Positions 6,888 to 10,159 of a stretch of 10,159 bases of DNA are shown here, piece by piece. Location: positions 1-10,159 of the forward strand of contig JASHWO010000102.1 of the NCBI GenBank assembly GCA_030044045.1, in the 5' to 3' direction. Position numbers and translations under genes: made by a program. Every line of letters starts with the position of its first letter. Within the stretch, counting starts at the first letter, position 1. The notes under the pieces were generated by a model. It was given only the letters and a program-made list of their open reading frames with translations, was not told the DNA's origin and did no database searches. This stretch comes from Acidimicrobiales bacterium (GTDB taxonomy: Bacteria > Actinomycetota > Acidimicrobiia > Acidimicrobiales > RAAP-2).

Positions 6888-7124
6888 ATGAAGGTCTGGA
6901 TCGACCAGGATCTCTGCACGGGGGACGGGCTCTGCGAGGAGATCGCCCCCGCCGTCTTCACCCTGCTCGACGACGGCCTGGCCTACGTCAAGGAGGGTGA
7001 CGAGGTGCGCAACGAGCCGGGGGGGTCGGCCGGGATGGCCCTGGTCCCGGAGGACCTGGAGGACGCCGTGGTGGAGGCCTCCGAGGAGTGCCCCGGGGAG
7101 TGCATCTTCATCGAGCGCGACTGA
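6888..7124 (+). CDS. Small ferredoxin with Cys-x2-Asp-x2-Cys motif
   Basis: This 78-residue acidic electron carrier belongs to the single-cluster ferredoxins related to actinobacterial 3Fe-4S types. Candidate ligands are Cys10, Cys16 and Cys68 (followed by Pro69), with a further Cys72 in CPGEC. The position that would be the second Cys of a CxxCxxC motif is Asp13 (CTGDGLC). This is the arrangement of Pyrococcus furiosus ferredoxin, where that Asp ligates the 4Fe-4S cluster. A 3Fe-4S or Asp-ligated 4Fe-4S cluster is therefore likely. The ATG at 6888 has AAAGG six bases upstream. It is divergent from arc and its last 17 coding bases overlap the end of trmI on the other strand. Its redox partner is unknown; no P450 or reductase gene is in the window. 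A role tied to the proteasome is suggested only by position. Confidence 0.9.
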   Translation: MKVWIDQDLCTGDGLCEEIAPAVFTLLDDGLAYVKEGDEVRNEPGGSAGMALVPEDLEDAVVEASEECPGECIFIERD

Positions 7125-7887
7125 CCTTCCGGGCGGTGGTGAGGAAGCCGGTGTGGCCGACCATGCGGTGGTCGGGCCGGACGGAGCGGCGTTCCACGTG
7201 CCAGGTCCGGTGCAGCACCTCCACCGTGGCGGCCAGGCCGTAGGGGCCGGCGTCGAGCGCCTCGCGGAGCTGGGCCGTCTGGTTGATCGTGGGCAGGTAG
7301 GCCAGGAGGATGCCGCCGGGCCGCAGGGCGTCAGCCGCCGGTGCCAGCACCCGCCAGGGCTCGGGCAGGTCCAGCAGCACGCGGTCGAGGGCCGCCTCGT
7401 CGATCCCCTCCGTGACGTCTCGGATCTCCACCCGGTAGGGCACGTCAGGACCGAGCATGGCCGCCACGTTGGCCCGGGCCCGATTGGCGAAGTCCTCCCG
7501 CAGCTCGTAGCCGATCACCGACGCCCCGGCCCGCAGCAGGGCCATGGAGAGGGCCCCCGAGCCCACCCCGGCCTCCAGCACCCGCTGGCCCGGGGCGATG
7601 TCGGCCGCTAGCAGGATGGCCCCCAGGTCCTTCGGGTAGATCACCTGGGCCCCCCGGGGCATCTTCAGCACCACGTCGGCCAGGGTGGGCCGCAGGGCCA
7701 GGAAGGTGCGCCCGGTCGACATGGCCACCGTGGACCCCTCGGGTCGGCCGATCACGTCGTCGTGGGCCAGGATGCCGGCGTGGGTGTGGAAGCTGGCCCC
7801 GGCGACCAGCGTCAGCAGGTAGCGGCGGTGCTTGGCGTCGACCAGCAGCACTCGTTCGCCGGCCCGGAGGGCCTCGGTACCGGCCAC
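7108..7887 (-). CDS. trmI: tRNA (adenine-58-N1)-methyltransferase TrmI
   Basis: This 259-residue class I SAM-dependent methyltransferase makes m1A58 in the T-loop of tRNAs and works as a homotetramer in known homologs. After an N-terminal beta domain with VLLVDAKHRRYLLTL (13-27) come TGRTFLALRPTLADVVLKMPRG (58-79) and YPKDLGAI (84-91). SAM motif I is VLEAGVGSG (103-111), the acidic ribose-binding Glu is in GYELRED (126-132), and motif IV is LLDLPEPW (171-178), the catalytic-Asp motif of the family. The length is near that of other bacterial TrmI proteins. The start is GTG at 7887, two bases after the preceding stop and without a visible RBS, so it is probably read by coupled translation as the last gene of the small-membrane-protein operon. 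In mycobacteria trmI also lies close to the ARC/Mpa gene; here a ferredoxin gene sits between. Confidence 0.95.
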   Translation of the reverse strand: MAGTEALRAGERVLLVDAKHRRYLLTLVAGASFHTHAGILAHDDVIGRPEGSTVAMSTGRTFLALRPTLADVVLKMPRGAQVIYPKDLGAILLAADIAPGQRVLEAGVGSGALSMALLRAGASVIGYELREDFANRARANVAAMLGPDVPYRVEIRDVTEGIDEAALDRVLLDLPEPWRVLAPAADALRPGGILLAYLPTINQTAQLREALDAGPYGLAATVEVLHRTWHVERRSVRPDHRMVGHTGFLTTARKVSRAR

Positions 7888-7889
7888 CG

Positions 7890-8177
7890 CTAGGAGTGGG
7901 CGGCGCCGGCCGGACCCGGCATCCCGCCCCGGTCCCCCGAGGCGCCGTCGCCGGCTCCGCCTGCACCGCCGGACCCGACGCCGGCCGCCCTGGGATCCGA
8001 GAGGCTGACCAGCAGCCGCTCCCCCCGCCGCAGGGGCACGGTCACCACGTCCTCCCCCGACCGCCGGGCCCGGCGCAGGGCGAAAGCGGCCAGGGCCAGG
8101 ACGAACCAGGCCCAGTGCTCGCCGGCCATGCCGTGGCGCAGGCCGGCCCGGGCCAGCCGCCGCAAGAGGGCATCCAT
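7890..8177 (-). CDS. Small one-TM protein with Gly-rich tail, unknown function
   Basis: The predicted protein has 95 residues. A basic N-terminus (MDALLRRLARAGLRHG) precedes one short membrane segment around residues 22-36 (WAWFVLALAAFALRR), then a hydrophilic stretch EDVVTVPLRRGERLLVSLSDP (42-62), then a low-complexity Gly/Ala/Asp/Pro tail. The basic patches on both sides of the helix leave topology unclear. The frame stays open further upstream, but that part only shadows the neighbouring gene; ATG at 8177 is preferred because GAGGG lies eight bases upstream and gives an 11-nt spacing from the previous stop. Its own stop is two bases before trmI. The function is not recognised. The order holin-like protein, one-TM protein and this protein suggests a set acting together at the membrane, which is inference. 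Confidence 0.72.
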   Translation of the reverse strand: MDALLRRLARAGLRHGMAGEHWAWFVLALAAFALRRARRSGEDVVTVPLRRGERLLVSLSDPRAAGVGSGGAGGAGDGASGDRGGMPGPAGAAHS

Positions 8178-8188
8178 CGTGCCGGCCC

Positions 8189-8401
8189 TCAGACCCGGCG
8201 GATCTCGAGCACCGCCGACCGCTTGCGGCCTCGCCGGCGGCCGGCCAGGTACGACAGGGCGATCACGCCCAGTGCCACCGCGCCGGCGATCAGTGCGGTC
8301 TGGGGCACGGCCGCCCGGGCCGTCTCCTCGCCCTCCCCCACCACCCGGGAGAACGCCGCCTCCAAGTCGTCTCGGGTGATCCGCCGGCCGTGGACCGCCA
8401 T
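8189..8401 (-). CDS. Small one-TM protein, unknown function (DUF3618-like position)
   Basis: The predicted protein has 70 residues. A soluble, acidic N-terminal half (ITRDDLEAAFSRVVGEGEET, about 8-27) leads to one membrane helix at about 34-54 (TALIAGAVALGVIALSYLAG), then a strongly basic end (RRRGRKRSAVLEIRRV) that should lie in the cytoplasm, so an N-out/C-in topology is expected. Its start shares one base with the upstream stop (TGATG), so the two are translationally coupled. Small one-TM proteins of the DUF3618 type often accompany holin-III-like proteins in actinobacteria; the match here rests on size, topology and context, not on a clear motif. The function is unknown. Confidence 0.75.
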   Translation of the reverse strand: MAVHGRRITRDDLEAAFSRVVGEGEETARAAVPQTALIAGAVALGVIALSYLAGRRRGRKRSAVLEIRRV

Positions 8402-8751
8402 CAGTGCTCCTCTCCTCCGTCACTTCCGTCGCCCCGGGGCAGCCGTCGGGCCGCGGGCCCCCGGGCCACCCGCCAGGCGCTCAGGGCGATCAGGGCCAGC
8501 GCCAGCGCCGACACGATCAGGTACGGGATCCAGCTCAGGTGGCCGGTGAAGGTGGTGCCGGTCTCCGCCTGCAGCAGCCGCAGCACGGCCAGCAGCAGCA
8601 GCACGGCCCCCACGCAGAGGGCCAGCGACCCGGCGATGCCGAAGGCCAGGAACCGGCCCAGCCCCTTCAGCGGGTCGAGGGTCTCCTGCTTGACGTAGTC
8701 GATGACCAGCTGGACGGCCTCACCGCCGCTCTGGCGCACGCGCCGCTGCAC
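8401..8751 (-). CDS. Holin-III-like two-TM membrane protein
   Basis: The predicted protein has 116 residues: a hydrophilic N-terminal part (1-30, including VIDYVKQETLDPLKGLG), a first membrane helix at about 33-58, a short loop with a WIPY motif (71-77), a second helix at about 74-95, and a charged tail ending GDGSDGGEEH. This layout fits the phage-holin superfamily III / DUF1469-type proteins of actinobacterial chromosomes. Despite the family name these are usually housekeeping membrane proteins of unknown role, and nothing here suggests a prophage. The start is GTG at 8751 with AGGAG nine bases upstream. It is first in a leftward run of four genes ending with trmI and is divergent from the transketolase gene. 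Confidence 0.82.
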   Translation of the reverse strand: MQRRVRQSGGEAVQLVIDYVKQETLDPLKGLGRFLAFGIAGSLALCVGAVLLLLAVLRLLQAETGTTFTGHLSWIPYLIVSALALALIALSAWRVARGPAARRLPRGDGSDGGEEH

Positions 8752-8760
8752 CCGGTGTCA

Positions 8761-8765
8761 CTCCT
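8761..8765 (-). promoter_or_regulatory. Ribosome binding site of the holin-like gene
   Basis: AGGAG, within GAGAGGAG on the minus strand, lies nine bases before the GTG at 8751. It supports this start over the downstream in-frame GTG at codon 5. Confidence 0.6.
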
Positions 8766-8926
8766 CTCGGGCGGCCGCGCCCGTTCGGCGGCCCGGTCCA
8801 TCCTCCCCCCGCCCGCCGGGGCGCCGCAAACGCCAGGCGGCCCGGCAGGCGACCGAGCCGGGCGGAGGCCGGGCCACCGCCCCCCGTCCGGTGGGCCGGC
8901 CAGCCCTGGCCCGCCCGGGAAGTGGG

Positions 8927-8932
8927 TAGGGT
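8927..8932 (+). promoter_or_regulatory. Possible -10 box giving a leaderless transketolase mRNA
   Basis: TAGGGT fits TANNNT and is followed by eight bases and the ATG at 8941, the spacing expected when transcription starts at the start codon itself. GTGAGG at 8931-8936 could instead be a poorly spaced RBS (4 nt). No -35 is clear. The rest of the 189-bp divergent gap (8752-8940) is very GC-rich and shows no recognised operator. Confidence 0.35.
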
Positions 8933-8940
8933 GAGGCTCG

Positions 8941-10159
8941 ATGGCCACGCCCCCTGACGCAACCCTGGAGCGGCTCGGCATCGACGTGGTCCGCGGGCTG
9001 GCCATGGACGCCCCGCGGGCCGCCAGCTCCGGCCACAGCGGCACGGCCTTGGCCCTGGCCCCCCTGGCCCACGTGCTGTGGACCCGGATCATGCGCTACG
9101 ACCCCACCGACCCGGCGTGGCCCGACCGGGACCGCTTCGTCCTGTCGAACGGGCACGCCTCGATCCTGCTGTACGCCATGCTCTACCTCACCGGGTACGG
9201 CCTGACCCTGGACGACCTGAAGGCCTTCCGGCAATGGGGCAGCCGCACCCCCGGCCACCCCGAGCACGGGCACACTGCCGGAGTGGAGGTGACCACGGGA
9301 CCGCTGGGCCAGGGTTTCGCCAACGGGGTGGGGATGGGCGTGGCCGAGCGCTTCCTGCGCAGCCGGTTCGGCCCGGAGGTGGTCGACCACCACACGTTCG
9401 TCATCGCCGGCGACGGCTGCCTGGAGGAAGGGGTGTCCCACGAGGCGGCATCCCTCGCCGGCCACCTCGGGCTGGGCCGCCTGGTCTACGTCTACGACGA
9501 CAACCACATCTCCATCGACGGCCCCACCGAGCTGTCCTACACCGACGACGTGCCGGAGCGGTTCGCCGCCTACGGCTGGGACGTGGAGGTGCTGGGCGAG
9601 GCGGCCGACGACCTCGACTGCCTGGAGGCGGCCCTGCGACGGGCCATGGCCGTGGAGGACAAGCCCTCGTTGCTGGTGCTGCGCAGCCACATCGGCTGGC
9701 CCTCGCCCCACCTGACCGACACCGCCAAGGCCCACGGCGATCCCTTCCCGCCGGACGAGATCCGGGCCACCAAGGAGATCCTGGGGCTCCCCCCGGACGA
9801 GACCTTCTGGGTCCCCGACGCCGTGCTCGACCTCTACCGGGGCTGCGTGGCCCGGGGCCAGGCCCTGCGGGCGGAGTGGGCGGCCCGCTTCGAGGCCTGG
9901 GGGGGCGACCGGGCCGCCTGGGACGCCGCCTGGGCCGGCCGCGGCCTGGTCGGCTGGGAGACCAAGCTGCCGACGTTCGAGCCCGGCACCGAGCTGGCCA
10001 CCCGCCGGGCGGTCAACGCCTGCCTGCGGGCCACCGTCGACGTGATCCCGGGGCTGGTGGCCGGCGGGGCCGACCTCACCGGCAACACCGGCATGCAGCT
10101 CGAGGGGGCCGAGCGCCAGTCGCCCGAGCACCCCGGTGGCCGCCAGCTCTACTACGGCA
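8941..10159 (+). CDS. tkt: Transketolase, N-terminal 406 codons (cut by the right edge)
   Basis: Transketolase moves two-carbon units between sugar phosphates in the pentose phosphate pathway, using thiamine diphosphate and a divalent metal. The visible part covers the whole PP domain and the beginning of the Pyr domain. Landmarks are SGHSG (30-34), DRFVLSNGHAS (64-74) with His72, the RTPGHPE...GVEVTTGPLGQG block (102-125), GDGCLEEGVSHEAASLAG (157-174) with the metal-binding Asp, the matching DDNHISIDG (186-194) with Asn188, and KAHGDPF with the substrate His. ADLTGNTG near the edge opens the second domain. The usual GHPG is GHSG here, a Pro to Ser change at residue 33. Full-length enzymes have about 650-700 residues, so some 40% lies outside. 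The start is ATG at 8941 just after a candidate -10 box. Confidence 0.97.
   Translation, partial: MATPPDATLERLGIDVVRGLAMDAPRAASSGHSGTALALAPLAHVLWTRIMRYDPTDPAWPDRDRFVLSNGHASILLYAMLYLTGYGLTLDDLKAFRQWGSRTPGHPEHGHTAGVEVTTGPLGQGFANGVGMGVAERFLRSRFGPEVVDHHTFVIAGDGCLEEGVSHEAASLAGHLGLGRLVYVYDDNHISIDGPTELSYTDDVPERFAAYGWDVEVLGEAADDLDCLEAALRRAMAVEDKPSLLVLRSHIGWPSPHLTDTAKAHGDPFPPDEIRATKEILGLPPDETFWVPDAVLDLYRGCVARGQALRAEWAARFEAWGGDRAAWDAAWAGRGLVGWETKLPTFEPGTELATRRAVNACLRATVDVIPGLVAGGADLTGNTGMQLEGAERQSPEHPGGRQLYYG

Noticed and set aside
7100..7140. Terminator between the ferredoxin and trmI
   Set aside because: The coding ends overlap and no GC stem with a T-run is visible on either strand.
8178..8423. Longer N-terminus for the 95-residue protein, starting at 8423
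   Set aside because: The extension overlaps the whole one-TM gene at 8189-8401 and is low-complexity; ATG at 8177 has a good RBS.
8401..8751. Holin-like gene as evidence of a prophage
   Set aside because: No other phage genes are present; chromosomal holin-III-like proteins are common in actinobacteria.
8758..10131. 457-codon minus-strand frame over the transketolase
   Set aside because: Antisense to an unmistakable transketolase, with no recognisable domain.
1..10159. CRISPR arrays, tRNA or rRNA genes, insertion sequences
   Set aside because: No spaced repeat array, cloverleaf, rRNA motif or transposase was seen on either strand.

Overview
This is a very GC-rich, densely coded window from an actinobacterium. 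It carries a complete pupylation-proteasome cluster, which is essentially an actinobacterial trait, plus a trmI-type tRNA methyltransferase next to the ATPase, an arrangement also known from mycobacteria. GTG starts are frequent (pafA, prcB, dop, trmI and the holin-like gene). A deep-branching class such as Acidimicrobiia is a guess from protein flavour only; the sequence does not prove it.

Region 1 (1-283): the first 34 codons of a leftward gene that runs off the left edge, then a 164-bp non-coding block. The block is bounded by a perfect 16-bp inverted repeat and holds internal direct repeats and a small palindrome. It is the least explained DNA in the window.

Region 2 (284-6662, all minus strand, transcribed right to left): arc - dop - pup - prcB - prcA - pafA. 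Junctions are a 1-nt overlap, 12 nt, 6 nt, a 4-nt overlap and 9 nt, so this looks like one translationally coupled operon. Pup ends in Gly-Gly-Gln. Dop deamidates it to Pup-Glu, PafA ligates it to substrate lysines, the ARC ring unfolds pupylated proteins and docks through its C-terminal Gln-Tyr-Leu, and PrcA/PrcB form the 20S proteolytic chamber. Dop can also remove Pup.

Region 3 (6663-7887): a 225-bp intergenic region separates arc from a divergent small ferredoxin with an archaeal-style Cys-x2-Asp-x2-Cys cluster motif. The ferredoxin converges on trmI, and their coding ends overlap by 17 bp.

Region 4 (7890-8751, minus strand): three small membrane-protein genes (holin-III-like, a one-TM protein, and a one-TM protein with a Gly-rich tail), tightly packed and continuing into trmI.

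Region 5 (8752-10159): a 189-bp divergent intergenic region and the N-terminal 406 codons of a transketolase that leaves the right edge.

The main system is well described. Points worth a second look are the 117-280 repeat element, Ala instead of Gly before the PrcB catalytic threonine, the Asp-containing ferredoxin motif beside arc, exact DNA identity patches between the dop and pafA paralogs, and several TANNNT boxes close to start codons that suggest leaderless or near-leaderless transcripts.
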